Positions 20,128-32,633 of a stretch of 64,000 nucleotides of DNA are shown in pieces; position 1 is the stretch's first letter, and each line of letters begins with the position of its first letter. The stretch lies in the NCBI GenBank assembly GCA_006538405.1, contig BJKQ01000001.1, forward strand, positions 1-64,000. Reading direction: 5' to 3'. The DNA comes from Hansfordia pulvinata. Its lineage: Eukaryota > Ascomycota > Sordariomycetes > Xylariales. The position numbers and the translations under genes are program-made. The notes below the pieces were generated by a model. The model did no database searches. It was not told the DNA's origin and saw only the letters and a program-made list of their open reading frames with translations.

Positions 20128-22877
20128 CTTCGAGCCGTAATATGCGCTCACTTGTCGCTGTTTTCCGGGTTAAGTGTAGTCAATACGCTGTTAATAGTGC
20201 ACTGTCATTGATGAACATGGCACTGAATACGCCAGGTCCTCATCGAGCAGTTGCAGGGTGGGCAAGACGACACATATTTATCGTTTCTGGTGGAAGATAT
20301 AGTCGCGCAGCCCCTCTACAACCAACGGCAATTCTCTTGTTCGTCACCACCGCTATTTTTGCGTAGCGGTGGCGATTCCTCACGGGGATCACGGGTAGAA
20401 CTCGTGAGGACTGATGAAAAGGGCAATCCCTCATAAAGATGGCGGCTCCAAATTCTCAAATGCGACAGCATCATGGATGATCTCATCAATGTGGATAAGA
20501 GTATGAGCCCGCGCAGTCGCCCCTGAGCATACAGGGTAGCGGCTCCGACTAGAGGAGTCTGTCGGCTCTCGAGTCGAACAGTGGATCAAGAGCACCGAGA
20601 GGTCGCCACTGATACTCGTCGTCCAACGGAGGCAAGATGATAGATAATTTCGAGGCTTCATAAGCGTTAGCCTTTGTCACATACGGTCCAACTCCGAGCA
20701 TTCGAGGTTTATTAATCAGTGATGTTATGGCTCTTGAGCTGGGTGACTGATGCTGCCCCAAGGACGCGAGGTTGTCTTTGATGGATTTTTCCCGACTCAG
20801 TGCGGTTGGGCGACGGTGACAACTCCGGATATTGCGGGGCCAGGAAAACAACGCGGCAAAAGACGAGATGCGCACTCGCGTATTCTGGCATCATGGCGTC
20901 TCGTGGAAAGAGCGGCGAAGGTTCGCCTCGTCGCTGCTCCTTGCCTTCGGATGGGCCCAACAACCGGAGGTGGGTTCCTATTTCGCCGTTCGTGCGGGCC
21001 AGCGGATCAGGGCTTACACGTCAAGTCGCCGACCTAATGTATGTACCTCAGTTATGCGAGTAAGTTTGGAGACAGACCGAAGGACCCCGAAGGGATGCAT
21101 TTCATCCTCAGATCGGCGAGGCTTCAATGCAATGCCGGCTCTTGATGACGACACGGCTGGGCTCAATTGTGGCAGAAGGGCGAAGATGGAGTCCGGTGTC
21201 TGCCCTTCGTGCCGCGAGACAAGAACAAGCCACGGTACGGGCGCGGGAGGGCCGCAGCCGGAGTGCTAGCCCTGTCTGTCAACATGGCAGTTGGAAACCC
21301 CGCGCTCACGCCACTGGCTCAGATAACGGCCTTCACGGTAGTTCCGGTCTTCGCAACTTTCATGGTCAACTTCTGCCTGCTCTTACATCTTGAATTTGGG
21401 CCCAAGACGCCGTGTCTTGCCATCACACTGGCAGACAAAGCTGGCTGGCTGCCGGTTCGTTTCGCCTCTTCCGGCTCTATGTGGGTCAAAGCCCTCGACA
21501 ATCGCTTGTCTGGGCGCCATCGGAATCATTGGGACTACACGTCGATCACCGAGTTCACCCACTGGCACACCGGCTTGCTTGCGGCGACCGGACGTATTAT
21601 TCTTCTTGCGAGGAACTTTGGCGAGTAATTGGCAGACAATGGAAGAGGGAGGCCGGGCGACAAGCTGCCAGCTGGCCGACTCGTCAGTGAGTGCGGTATG
21701 AGCAGTGATGCAGTATGAGCAGTGACGCAGTATGAGCAGTGATGTGACTCACGGGCGGTGGGATGCGGCAAAGGGCTTCATCTGGCAACGATGAGGCCAC
21801 CAGCATCGTGAAACGCAGGCCCCATGCTTGAAGGCTTCGATGTTGTACGAGTGCGAGATGGGCGGAGGCTCGATGCAACCGTTCGAAACTGAGGAGACCA
21901 ACTAATCGGGCTGGTTCGCAGTTGGTGCGAGGCCGGAACTAGATGTCATTGGCTCAAGAGCCTAAGTTCAAACCCCGCAAGCAGCAGGTTTTGCAGCCCA
22001 ACAAGAGTGGCAAGATGTTTGTGGATCCACCCGTCCGATGAACGGCAGCAGGAAGGAGGAGCCACGGAGCCAAAATGGCAGGGAAACTCCGACCACATTC
22101 AAATACCTAGTACCGACGAATGATGCTAAAATGCGACTGATGCGTCCTGACATAGAGAACCTTCTAGGTACTGATCATTACTGCATGTGCAGCTCTAAAA
22201 TTCGCACTTTCTGATTGAAGTCAAAGTAGCTTTTGGGTACCCTACAGCCAGACGGGTGCCCTCGGCACGTGCGCCATCCCCGCAACTCCATTTCCCCATT
22301 TCCCATCCGTTCTCCCCATTCCCTCCGTTCCCAGCAACTGTGTCGACATTCCAGTTTTCCCTGCCACCCGCACCTGCTCCAGCACCTGCACTGGACTTCC
22401 ATTCGCCATCACCGTCGCCGTCCTGTCCCGTCCGTCGTTCGCCGTTCGCCGTCTGCCGTCGCATCCTTGCCCACCTCAGCGCCGTCCACCCACGACGCTC
22501 CGTTCCGTTTATCTGGTAACCATCGCGCGGTACGTCGTCGCCCCGTCTTCTGCTGCTTCGCGTCCCTTATTCCTTTCTCGTGCCTTCGCCGCGGCTGTCT
22601 GCGTCCTTGGCGCCAGCTGCCTTGTGTTGGCAGCAGCAATTGTCTCCCGACCGGCATTGGCTAACCTTCGCCATCTCGGAGGGGGGGGAAACAGTTGACT
22701 GCCAAGCGTCGTCTCCGTCGCAGTCGCAAACAACACGCGCCATCGACGCGCCCCCATCACCGCCACTGCGAACCTTGCTGTCGCGGTCGGAGCAATTCAT
22801 CACCAATCACCTCGACTCTCCCTCTCATCATCAGCACCCATCACCCCTAGATCGACAAGCGCTGCCCGTCGCCTCAC
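20128..22877. other. Intergenic; 3' half is the promoter/leader of the Myb gene
   Basis: Contains a 17-bp tandem repeat at 21693-21743. From about 22260 to 22860 the plus strand is pyrimidine-rich (CCCATTTCCC, CCGTCC, CTCTCCC), as is usual upstream of constitutive fungal genes. No supported gene; frames at 20430-20900 (minus) have ordinary composition but no domain I know. Confidence 0.5.
21693..21743. repeat. 17-bp tandem repeat, 3 copies
   Basis: Three consecutive units of GCAGTATGAGCAGTGAT (first copy GCGG instead of GCAG, second ending GAC) at 21693-21709, 21710-21726 and 21727-21743. Confidence 0.9.
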
Positions 22878-24197
22878 ATGGCCGAAGAGGACGTGGAAAT
22901 GAGCCCACAGGCTCCCGGCTCGGCGCGCCGCAATGGCAGCGGGGCTGCTGACCGCCGCACCCCTCGCTTTAGCTGGAACGCTGCCTACGAGGATACCTTC
23001 TTCCGCTCCCTCTGCGAGTCGATGCAGATGGGCCTCAAGGAGAACCACAGCTTCAAGTCTGGCGCATGGGAGCGTGCCGCCATTGCCCTCCGCGACAAGC
23101 ACGCCGCCTACCCCGAAAAGAGTCATCTCATCAACAAGGCCGACAATGCTCGCAAAAAGTTCCGCATGTGGCGCGGCTTGCGCGAAGACCCCGACTTCCT
23201 CTACAACCCCAACAACAAGATGGTCACCGCCTCCGACGAAGCCTGGAAAAAGCACTTCGAGAAAGAGCCCCTCTCCCGTGCCTTGCGTGGCCGCCCCTTT
23301 GAGCATGAGACATACATGGAGATTCTCTTCCCCGACGTCGTGGGCTCAGGCGGCGCCCCAAAGCGCATTATGCGGCCTCGTCGGAAAACCGCCGACGGCA
23401 CCTTTGTCCACATCGACTCGGACGATGAGAACGGCAACGCCCCGGCCTCGGAGCCGCGTTCTCGGGCGGCGCGCAACGCCAACAACGCTGCGGCCCAAGC
23501 TGCTGCTGCCGCCGCCGCTATTGATCCCCAGCTCGACGCCGCTACATTCAACCAGACGCCCACGCGTCCGGCCTCAGCAGTCAACTCGGGAGCCCCAGCC
23601 AACCCTGAACCCCAGATTCAACCTCAGGCGGTCCCAGCCTCCAACGTTCCGGTTGCTGCCATGGCCGGCAATCCGAACGCCCTCACCCCTCCCGACGAGC
23701 AAAACCCTCAAGCACAGTCTCGCAAGCGACCGAACCCAGATCCTGCTTCTGGCCAGCCCGGCGAGAAACGGCGCGGCAGGCCCTCGCGCTTCTCGGCCAA
23801 TTTCTACGCGCAGCCCGCCCCTTCTCTTACCTCCACCCCGGCCGCCTCGCACGTTGCGGCCCCACAGGTCAATGGCGTCGCCCGGGGCGGCCCTGGAGCC
23901 TTCAGCTCAGCCGGCCTGGTCGAGGAAGGCCTCCTTGCCGTTTCTGAAGCTCTTCGTTCGCGCTCTCCGCCTAAGTGGCAAGAGCAGGCTGTGGAGATTC
24001 TATTCCGCGACTTTTCGGAAGAGGATGCGGATCTCCAGCTGAAGATTGCCGAAAAGCCTCTGGGTGACGAGCACAAGGCCATGCTTTTCGTCAAGATGAC
24101 CCCGGTTCTCCGCCAGCATTGGGTCGGCCGTCTGCGTGAGGTCCATATGCGCAATTCAGGTGGTGGTCTCGGGAGGGTCGGTGATGAAGCCGCGTGA
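22878..24197 (+). CDS. Myb/SANT-like DNA-binding domain protein, 439 aa
   Basis: Single exon from the ATG at 22878. Residues about 31-155 match the Myb/SANT-like domain found in plant and fungal proteins and related to transposase DNA-binding modules (Myb_DNA-bind_3 type): FSWNAAYEDTFFRSLCE, a Trp at AWERAA, NARKKFRMWRGL, then EAWKKHFE and a Tyr-x-x-x-LFPD end. A basic patch (RIMRPRRK) follows. The middle (about 185-330) is low-complexity Ala/Pro/Gln-rich, with a second basic AT-hook-like patch (KRRGRPSRF). The C-terminus (about 345-435) is helical and Leu-rich (LLAVSEALRSR ... WQEQAVEILFRDF), perhaps for dimerisation. A nuclear transcriptional role is likely. No target is known. Convergent with the NRPS-like gene downstream. 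Confidence 0.85.
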   Translation: MAEEDVEMSPQAPGSARRNGSGAADRRTPRFSWNAAYEDTFFRSLCESMQMGLKENHSFKSGAWERAAIALRDKHAAYPEKSHLINKADNARKKFRMWRGLREDPDFLYNPNNKMVTASDEAWKKHFEKEPLSRALRGRPFEHETYMEILFPDVVGSGGAPKRIMRPRRKTADGTFVHIDSDDENGNAPASEPRSRAARNANNAAAQAAAAAAAIDPQLDAATFNQTPTRPASAVNSGAPANPEPQIQPQAVPASNVPVAAMAGNPNALTPPDEQNPQAQSRKRPNPDPASGQPGEKRRGRPSRFSANFYAQPAPSLTSTPAASHVAAPQVNGVARGGPGAFSSAGLVEEGLLAVSEALRSRSPPKWQEQAVEILFRDFSEEDADLQLKIAEKPLGDEHKAMLFVKMTPVLRQHWVGRLREVHMRNSGGGLGRVGDEAA

Positions 24198-24910
24198 GAA
24201 TCAAGCATCGCCAAATGGGCGAGCGCCTGATCTTTTGCCGTGATCGCCATGGCCATCACTCAACCCTTGTCCCTGCTCAGGCTGCTCTTGGGCCTGCCTG
24301 GAAGATGTCAGGTGCATCGCCCGTGGATGAAGAATCGCTCGACTCGCAATACCCACACAAGTGAGCTGAGGTGACTGAAGCTACATTTGTGCGCGACCCT
24401 ACCAGTCCAATCTTGGTTCTCAGCAAAAAGTTATTGGCTTTAACTACTGGTATATCACAATTGGGAAGAGAATGGATGCTCTTACCATGTTTGCCATGGT
24501 TCTCCAGCGAGTTCTCGCGGATACTGACTGTGTTGCGCTCGAACCCCTCGGTTTGGAAAAGACACTTCTGCCCACTGGGCTGGTCCGTCGGACTAAGCCG
24601 GGAAGAGGATGACCAAGGCGATGACGCCGCTTGCCAAGTGAAAAGGCCTGACCTCACCAAGCTTGCTTCGCGCTTTCATAATCATTGATTTGTTTTGTGC
24701 GGGCGCCCAGGTTATGGCTACCTGTTTGATGACACATGAACGATGCAATGATGGTCCGAGATGTGAAGTGAGAGAAAACAATTCAACAATCATCAAGAGT
24801 CTTAAGTAATTATTGAGGATAACAGCACCATGTACTCTTCCATTATAGTCCCGCCTGGATCATGACCACATCCTGTGCTCCCATTCATTGACGCGCCACG
24901 TCCCTCCCCC
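24198..24910. other. Intergenic (convergent 3' ends), no gene
   Basis: About 0.7 kb between the 3' ends of the Myb/SANT gene and the NRPS-like gene. Only short frames without domains; the AT-richer right half probably holds 3' UTR sequence. Confidence 0.5.
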
Positions 24911-27900
24911 TTATACATAAGCCCACTGCGCGCACCAATGCTTCATGATACCGGGAGACACAGCCTGGGTGTTTCGCATGGTGGGGCTGCGCTTCGTGGT
25001 ACTGGTCATGTCAAAGGTTTGGCCCTTGGCGCCAGCCTCGTAGCCCTGGTTGAGGTCGCGGTAGAAATCCAGCAGCTTGACGCCCGGATTCTTCTCGATG
25101 TCGCTGGTGTCGTCGGACTGGCTCTTGGCCAGCAGCTGGGTCCACTCGCCGAAGCTGACGAGACGGGGGATGCGCTCCTTGCCGTAGAACGCCTGCACGG
25201 CAGGAGCCAGGCGGGCCCACGTCGTCTCCCGGGGGTTGACGCCGTGGTAGTAGCCGGTGATGTCAGCGGGGGCGACTCGCTGGGTGGCGCCGATGACCTC
25301 GAGGACAAGCTTGGCAATGTTCTCGACAGGGGTCCAGTCGACCTTCTCCATAACGGCGAGCTGGGCAGGCAGGGCGCCCATGTAGACGCTGCTGGCGATG
25401 ATGGAGGGGAACCACTCCTGGCGGTTCCAGGCGCCCTTCTCGCCCTCGGGCCCGGCGATCTGGCCCACCCGGATGACGGCCGCGGGGAAGTCGCCGGCCG
25501 CCGCGGCGTCGTCGAGGATCAGGCCGCCGACCATCTTGCTGCGGCCGTAGCCCGTGGTGGCCAGGGCCAGGTCGTCGAGGCGCTTCTCGGGCACAGGGCC
25601 CCGGGCGTCGCTGTCCCACATGTCGGCGGTGCCGATGGACGAGATGAAGGCGACGGCGACGCGCTTGGCGGCGGCGGCGGCAAAGTCGCCAATGTTGCGG
25701 ACGCTGCGCAGGTGCGGCGCAAACGACTCGACGGGGATGTTGAAGTTGACGGGCCAGGCGTTGTGCACCACGCGGTCGGCCGAGGCCAGCAGGCGCGCCA
25801 TGACGTCGCGGGGGACGCCAAAGTCGGAGCGCGACATGTCGGCGTGGTGGAACTCGACCTTGGCGGCGAGGCCCTCGGCGGCACCCGCGAGGCCGCGCTC
25901 GGCCATGGAGGCCGCCTGGCGCCGGGCGCCGCCGTCGTCGGCGCGGTTGAGGCACACGACGCGGGCGACGCGGGGGCTACGGACCAGCAGGTCGAGCATG
26001 TACGAGCCCAGCATGCCCGTGGACCCCGTCAGCAAGACCGTCTGGCCCTCGTCGGCGGCCTCGGGGCGGCCCGCCGCCGCGGGCCGGGGCAGGTCGTGCG
26101 TGTACTTGTCCCACAGGGCGCGCATGGCCTGGACCTCGTGGTCGGCATCGCTGGCCTCCGGCTGGGCGCTGCCGCTGCCGCGGTCGGCCGTCCTGCCCAC
26201 GACGGACAGGATGTACTGGGCCAGGCGGCGCGGGGTCGGGTTGCCGTAGATGACGCGGGTGGCGACGGCGGTGGCGTCGACCGAGTGGCCGGCGCCCTCA
26301 AGTCCGGCGCGGAGCAGGCGCGAGGCGTTGATGACCTGCAGCGAGTCGACGCCGCTCGAGAAGAAGTCCGAGTCGTGGTCCAGCTTGCCAGAGCCCAGGT
26401 TGTTGACGAACATGGCCTCGATGCACTCGACCAGCGCCTGCTCGGACGACACGTCGATGCGCGGCACGTCGGTGCTCGACAGCTCGCCGGCGCGCGCGTA
26501 GATGTCGTCGATGACCTCCTGGTACGCGTTGACGGTCCCGGCCCGCTGCACGGTGCCCTTGCCAGCGCGCAGGAACGGCATGTCGGGGCGGGCCACGGCG
26601 ATGTAGGGGCGGCCGATCTGCCCGTGGGCCACGGTCTCCTTGTTGGCCTGCACCACCAGCGGCCAGACGCTGTCGATCAGCTCCTTGGCCTCCTGCTTGC
26701 TGGCCGGCTGCTCGAAAGGCTCGATGATGAGCGCGGGCTGGAACCGCTGCGCGCCAACCACCAGCGCCCCCTTGAGCTTCGGGTGGTCGCCCACAATCGC
26801 CTCGATTGACACGGGGTTGAGTTTCTCGCCGTTGGAGAAGACGAGCACGTCGTCCGACCGCCCGTAGTATACCCAGTGATCGGGCAGCGAGGGGTGCGGC
26901 GTGTACAGGTCCTTGGTGTCATATTCGTCGTCTGCGCACGTCAGAATGCCGTCTGTCAAGAGGGGGGCCACAGGGGGGTTGGGCGTGGCAGTGAGAAGGG
27001 AGCGGGATACAAATGGACTGGCGAAGGGGGACGTACCGTTGGGAAAAGTGTAGAAAAACCCTTGAATTCCGGGCGCCCTGTCTTTGCGCTTGATGACCAG
27101 CTTGTAGACGTTCTCCTCGCCCGACTTCTGCCAGTCGGCGCCGAACAGCTCCGAGTTGATGATGAAGTACCGCCAAAGCTCCGTGTTGTCCTGGAAATAG
27201 TACGGGAAGGGTGTGAATCTAATTTTGTCAGTACTGCTTCTCGCCACTGATGGCGCGAAGGCCGCAACTCACTCAGTGGCCGACACCATGTTGTTGAGTT
27301 TGACGCCGTTCTTGACAAGCCGGTTGCCCGCTTCCGTGACAAGGTTACCGCCGCCAAAGGTGCACGACTTAAGTTTTTTCAGGGACTCGATACACGAGGA
27401 ATCCTGGCTCATGTCCTCGAGGATCGCGGGAGGGATCAGGGCGCACTCGACGTCGACGTTGTTAAGGGTGTCTCTGATCAGGTCGCTCGACAGCGGCTTA
27501 TCGGGTATGGGCAGGGCCACGGGCTGCTCGTAGTAGAAAGAAAGTAGCATGAAGGTGTACAGACCGGCGGCGTGGAACAGGGGCACTTTGGAGACTATTA
27601 GCGACCAAGATTCCATCACTGAATTAACGCGGGGCCCGTCCAACTTACTGGGAACCAGCGCTCTCTTGGATACGCTTCCGAACACCTGCATCCACGTCTT
27701 CCGGCCGTTCCATTCGGGCAGGTTTTGGAATGCATCCCCAATAGCCAGCATGCCGTTGCTGACAATGATGGGCTTGGGGATGCCGGTGCTGCCGCTGGTG
27801 TGAAGCACCATGAGCGGCTCCCATTCGGCCTGCTCAAAAGTCTTGTTGTAGGGGAAATGGGGGACGTCTTCGTTGGGAAACCAGCTCTCCAAAGCCCGGA

Positions 27901-28410
27901 CCTCTACTGCTTGCATTTGGCGCTCCTGAAGCCACGGCTGAACCACGTCGCGGTGTGATCTGGCATAGGCAATGATGTTACAGTCCGTCTTGTCGAATAA
28001 GCTCATTTGGCCTTCTTGAGAGTTGCGGGGTGATATGAAGAGGACCTAAGACGGGTTAGCCAGATCACGACAATAGACAGTGCCGTGGAGCATACCTTGT
28101 AGCCAGCCTTGGCACCCGCAAGCACAATGGTGATATAGCGAGCGTCATTGGGGCCGATGTAGGCCACCGTGGGGAAGCTTCCCTCTGCCGGAGTGCCGCT
28201 GACTTCGATGAATCTGCGGGCGATGTGGTTGATCGAGTTGGCGAAGGCCTTCCAGCTGACAGGCTTCCAACCGTCCTCGGGACGGGCGGTCTTCGGAACA
28301 CTGAAGACTTCCTGGTCGGGGTTCGTGCGGGCCTTCTCGTCGATGATGTGCAAGAACAGTCGGCGCCCGTAAGGGCCAGTAGCGGTGTTGGCGGTGTCCT
28401 GAGCCGGCAT
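24911..28410 (-). CDS. NRPS-like adenylate-forming reductase (A-T-R), 4 exons, about 1103 aa
   Basis: Exons 28096-28410, 27273-28045, 27037-27218 and 24911-26952; introns of 50, 54 and 84 nt with GTATGC, GTGAGT and GTACGT donors, all phase-consistent. The 84-nt intron is a multiple of three and could be retained in frame. Adenylation domain, residues about 20-540: TSGSTGIPKP at 188-197 (A3) and YYGRSDDVLV at 452-461. Thiolation domain: FFSSGVDSLQV with phosphopantetheine Ser at about 627. Thioester-reductase domain from about 728: TGSTGMLG (732-739) NADPH site and catalytic YGRSK (Tyr892/Lys896). No condensation domain. Such enzymes activate one carboxylic acid (often an aryl or 2-oxo acid), load it on the carrier and release it as an aldehyde or alcohol. 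They resemble alpha-aminoadipate reductase but serve secondary metabolism. Substrate unknown. No other biosynthetic gene lies beside it. Confidence 0.9.
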
Positions 28411-30048
28411 AGTGGTGGGCTGGTACAGACAAGTGAGGCTGGTGGAGGGCGCTATTACTCTGCTCGCTGTGACAAGTTCCGCGATGAATTGGATGTGGGA
28501 GGCGGTGATTGCTCTCTTAGCAATTGATCCAATGAGGATGATTTATTATGTGAAAGGTTGCCTGTTGCGTGGTTGTGTGTCAAGAGGTGTAGGCGGTTAG
28601 TGTTGCAAGGAATTAAAAAGCTGTGATGTTTCTGTTCCGGGGAAAAAAAGGTGTCAAGATCGAGGGCGCTTCTGTTACTTATAATCCCGTCGAATCAAAC
28701 TCATGACGAACCGTTCCGTGAATTCGCGCCCCATCGGCATGTCAACTCTAGGGCTCGGGGGTGAGGGCTGTGGTCTGGGTGGAACACGAAGCCGGCCGCG
28801 AGCTACCGTTCTCAAGGTTCGCCCGGCGGAACCCCTCGACGCCGGCCTCGGGACGATGAAGGGGCTCGCGACGGCGAAAGGACGACCGGCGGGCCCCATG
28901 TTGGATCTCCGATCCATGAGGACCGAGAGCTAATCAGAATGGCACAAGTATGACGGTCGGGATGTGGGCTCTGGCTGTGGGCTCTGGCTGTCGCGAGCCG
29001 CGTGGCTGGGCGTGGACATGGCATTCGGGATTCGACCTCGGAATTCCACTCGTCAAGCTCCTACCATCGGCCGCGACACAGCCTGGCCGCATACATTTTG
29101 CCATATTTGACGGTGGGGGCCCGGGACCCTGCCGCGACGGCACGAGTATCCCTGACCGCTCGCAACGGCGCGGGGGTTCGCCTTCTGCGGCGTTATGGGA
29201 GCTGTCGCTTCGGGCCTACCAGCAGGGCATGCCGAGTCGTGAGAGCCTCGTGGTTGCGGCTCGGGCGGACAGTTTCCAAATAGGGGGTCTTGTCTGGGGC
29301 GGAACCACCAGGGTTAGGCCCAGAGCGGTATATCCAAGTCCGACCCACGCCTGCATACAGTATGTTGGGTGGCACTCGTCCTCGGCAGTCAGCTGCACAG
29401 GCAGCGGCTTCGAGTCGAGACAAGCTTTTGGGATCGGCGGGCACCAGCTCCCACCCACTTCGGGTCTCTCACGAGGGCGAGCAGAGGGGTGCCAGGGTCA
29501 TCATCGGCCATCGCGTATTACGTTGATGGCGCTGATGCTGGCGCCGCCCGGCTTACTTTTGACTTCACGGCCCGGCCTGTCGACTCGCTTTCGACCGAGA
29601 CTCCGAGTAACTCCTGAACAAGGGCTCACCGATGCCGTCCCGACTCCTGGGACTCTGCGGGACGAGGGCCCGCTCGCGGGATGGATTTCCGTGTGTCTGC
29701 TCTGTCGGCGCATATGAGTACCGCCGCAATGGAGGCGCATCACAGATCCGTACTTGATATGGGCGAGCATGATCCATATGTCTTATGGAGACAGGGCCCG
29801 CGGGAGCGGCTCGCATGGCGACGCTGGGCGAGCAGAGCAGGGTGCTAGGGGTGCGACACACTGCGCTGCCTGATAGGCCAGTCCCGAGGTTACTGATCTC
29901 TCGTTTCGTTACAAGCACTCGCACTGACAAGAGACCAAAGTGGCACTCGGCTCTTGGTCGCGTCGCGATAGTCGGATCCACCTGAGTATACGAGTAGCGG
30001 CGAGAGGCATTGGCCTCGCGGCAGAGACCCACGGAATCCCTTGGCTGT

Positions 30049-30049
<1 letters not shown>

Positions 30050-30079
<30 letters not shown>

Positions 30080-30081
30080 CC
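30050..30081. repeat. Tetranucleotide microsatellite (TGCC)8
   Basis: Eight uninterrupted TGCC units. Related TGCC, ACAG/GCAG or TGCT tracts recur near 56755, 56941 and 63093. Confidence 0.95.
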
Positions 30082-31333
30082 AACGCCCCCCTTCTAACAA
30101 AAAAGGTGCGCGGTTATTCTCGCCGACTCTGTCGCCGCACGCGCAGGCCATCATCCAGCACACCGTCCCTCATGCGCAGCGGGGGCCGTCTTGAGCGGGT
30201 CAGGTCACAACCGGGACCAACAGCGAGGCCAAGCCGCGGGCCGACACCGCCCGGGCCGAAACAACGCCAGAGCACGTCCTCCCACCCTGCCACCAGTGCC
30301 GCCCCAGTGCCATTCATGCGGCCCGCAACGCCCGGCTCGAGGGAATCGACCCCGGCTGTATGCGTTCCAGCGGGCGGCGGACTGTCCCAAGGCCACCGGG
30401 ATGAAGATGCTGGTGTGACGTCAACACCAGAGGCCACAAAAAGAAGCCAGTGCCGCTGACCCTGACCGGAAAACAACATGTGCTCCGTGCTGCTGCATCG
30501 TTGAAGGGGGATTCTTTCTTCCTGTGTGCGTTTGACGGTGGCTTCGCTCCGCTGCGCCCGGTATGGCCCAGTACGATCGTCAGGCGCGGCTTCGGAGCAC
30601 GGCGATGGATGGCTGTCTCGCTGCGCTTCCATGTGTTCGCAGTGTATTGACAGCAGCCCACCATATCTCTGCGGTTTCGAGCACGAGTACACCTCCTCCG
30701 CCATTCGCAGCTCTTGTCGTCGATAGGAGCAGCGGCGAAGGCGTCTCCACGCAGCCATTCATGTCATAACTAGCTGTGTCTACAGAGCACTCGGCAGCAC
30801 GGGCCGAGCTAAACAGGCCCATCGGCACCGCTCGGAGTCGAATGACGAAGGGTTTTCTCACACGCAGGGCCCTGATATCCCGACTGCGCCTGGACGAGAT
30901 CCTGCCCCATGGTCGCAACCGTTCCAGTCGCAGAGCCCGCTGGCATCAACGATGAATCGACACCCCTGCGCAGGACTCGGCAGTACAAACGGTCGAATTT
31001 CGTTATCCTTCACTCCATCACATACCGCCGTCCAGGCGACCAACCGAGCACCAGGCCACGGTCGTATCTTCAAACTTGAGCCACGTTCGCCCTCGCCCTC
31101 TTTCTCATCCGGAGCACAGACGGGACGAGCCGATGGAGCTCCGGCCTGGACGTCGACTGGAACTCGCCTAGCACTCGCGTGAGTAAGCGGCGTCTCACGG
31201 CAGCCAGACTCGGACTGGGAATGGCACATTGTCAATTGTCCACACTACACGAGCCGATAATTGTGGTCGCAGCGTTGTCGTGCGCCGGGCAGACAGCTTG
31301 GTAGCTCGTACACCTTGCTGAATCCGTTGGAGC

Positions 31334-31366
31334 AAGCAATGCGCAAGCAATGCGCAAGCAATGCGC
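31334..31366. repeat. 11-bp tandem repeat AAGCAATGCGC, 3 copies
   Basis: Three exact units starting at 31334, 31345 and 31356, followed by a partial AAGCAT. Confidence 0.9.
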
Positions 31367-32487
31367 AAGCATCTGATGGTTCCCGCGCCTGGCTCTGTCC
31401 AGCGTAGCTCGGCACGCTCGGCCAACACGAGTCAGCGGATATCAGCAGCTTGGCCCGATTGCTTTCCTCCTCTCGTCACTATTGCTGTGGGTGACTGACA
31501 TTCAAGGTACTGGTACTGATGAATTGCAGTAAATAACGCAGCTTGGTAAGGCGGTACAGCTCCGCCGACCATACTGCACAGCAAAAAGGACGCTTTCGCC
31601 GGCATCCCCACACAAGCTCGATTCCCCAGCAGGTCGGCACTAGTTACCAGTGCGCAGACTATCCGAAGACGGCACACCAGCCAGCGTCGATGGTTCTGGA
31701 CCTTCCGAAATCGCCGCTTGGCATATGTGCAAAGAAAAAAATATATATGGGAATTTCACAGCCGAATTCGCCTCTTGGAGGGGTTGTGCCGGTCCTGTTC
31801 GAAGAGAAACCGACAGGAAAGGGGACGGAGGCGACTTTTGGGCGGGGAAATGGACAGGGGCAGAATGTGGCCACCGGCGCCAATCACACACAAGTCGGCA
31901 CCATAGCCGGTTGGCGTCGAAAGACCAAACAAATACAACCAGCAGCCGAAATACCAGGCCCAGGGAAGGGCAGCCCAGATTGACTGAGAAGACAAAAGAG
32001 CACGCGCATACGAGCACTCGTACATCACGGACGGGTAACAGCGTTAGCGAGACATCGTGAGTAAACAGAGGCCGGCGAGTCTTTGAATCGGGCGCCTCCA
32101 CATGGGAAAATCGTGTATGTTGATAGGCCAATTGCAGCTATTAGCCCGCTAACGGGGGTTCGCAGTAGGTGCTCGTAAGCGGGCCTCTAGCCTGGAGGTG
32201 TTTGGCCGATTCCTAGCGGTTCCAGGTAGCGTGCTGCGATATGTGGTAGCGAGGTACACCACATGGGTTGCCGGCTGGCGCGATATGCCGCAAGGGTTCC
32301 GGTCTGGTGTACGACACCCCCGAGCTTCTGCAATCTCCCCCACGACGATCCCACCGCGGCCGTCATCACGTCTCTCAGCCCATGCGCCGTGGGCCTCGCA
32401 CATGTGCCCACCGAGAAGCACGGCGGGCTGGCCGGAGGTCTTGGTGGCGAGACCCTACGAGCAACACTCGTACGTGCAGACACTTCA

Positions 32488-32493
32488 TATAAA
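32488..32493 (+). promoter_or_regulatory. TATA box of the histidine acid phosphatase gene
   Basis: CATATAAACC, with TATAAA about 141 bp before the ATG at 32634. Confidence 0.4.
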
Positions 32494-32633
32494 CCCTCAT
32501 GAACCGCCCGATTTCTTCGCCCACGGTCTTCTGCTTCCTCCCTTGGTCCGCCTGATCAGGTCCACTGCCAGACCAGACGACGACGGCGACACGAACGATC
32601 TTCCAGAGACAAGTTCCCGAGCAGCCCGCCACT

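Larger units (their letters stand above)
28411..32633. other. 4.2-kb intergenic region, no gene
   Basis: GC-rich sequence between divergent genes (NRPS-like at left, phosphatase at right). Frames are many but short, mutually overlapping and compositionally random. It holds a (TGCC)8 array, an 11-bp tandem repeat, one exact TACGAGTA (29989-29996) and near matches (29141, 30682). Confidence 0.55.

Noticed and set aside
20431..20875. Two overlapping minus-strand frames with ordinary amino-acid composition
   Set aside because: Mutually exclusive frames without a domain, signal peptide or intron linking them. Not enough to call a gene.
21915..21960. tRNA-like GTTCAAACCCCGC word
   Set aside because: The T-stem is unpaired and no A box at the right distance leads to a cloverleaf.
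22933..24042. 369-codon frame overlapping the Myb/SANT gene
   Set aside because: Same strand, shifted frame, Pro/Arg/Ser-rich shadow of a gene with a clear conserved domain.
24875..26809. 644-codon open frame on the plus strand
   Set aside because: It is antisense to exon 4 of the NRPS-like gene. Its length comes from GC-rich codon use on the other strand and it has no domain.
30050..30081. TGCC array as a CRISPR-like or functional repeat
   Set aside because: Plain tetranucleotide microsatellite with no spacers.
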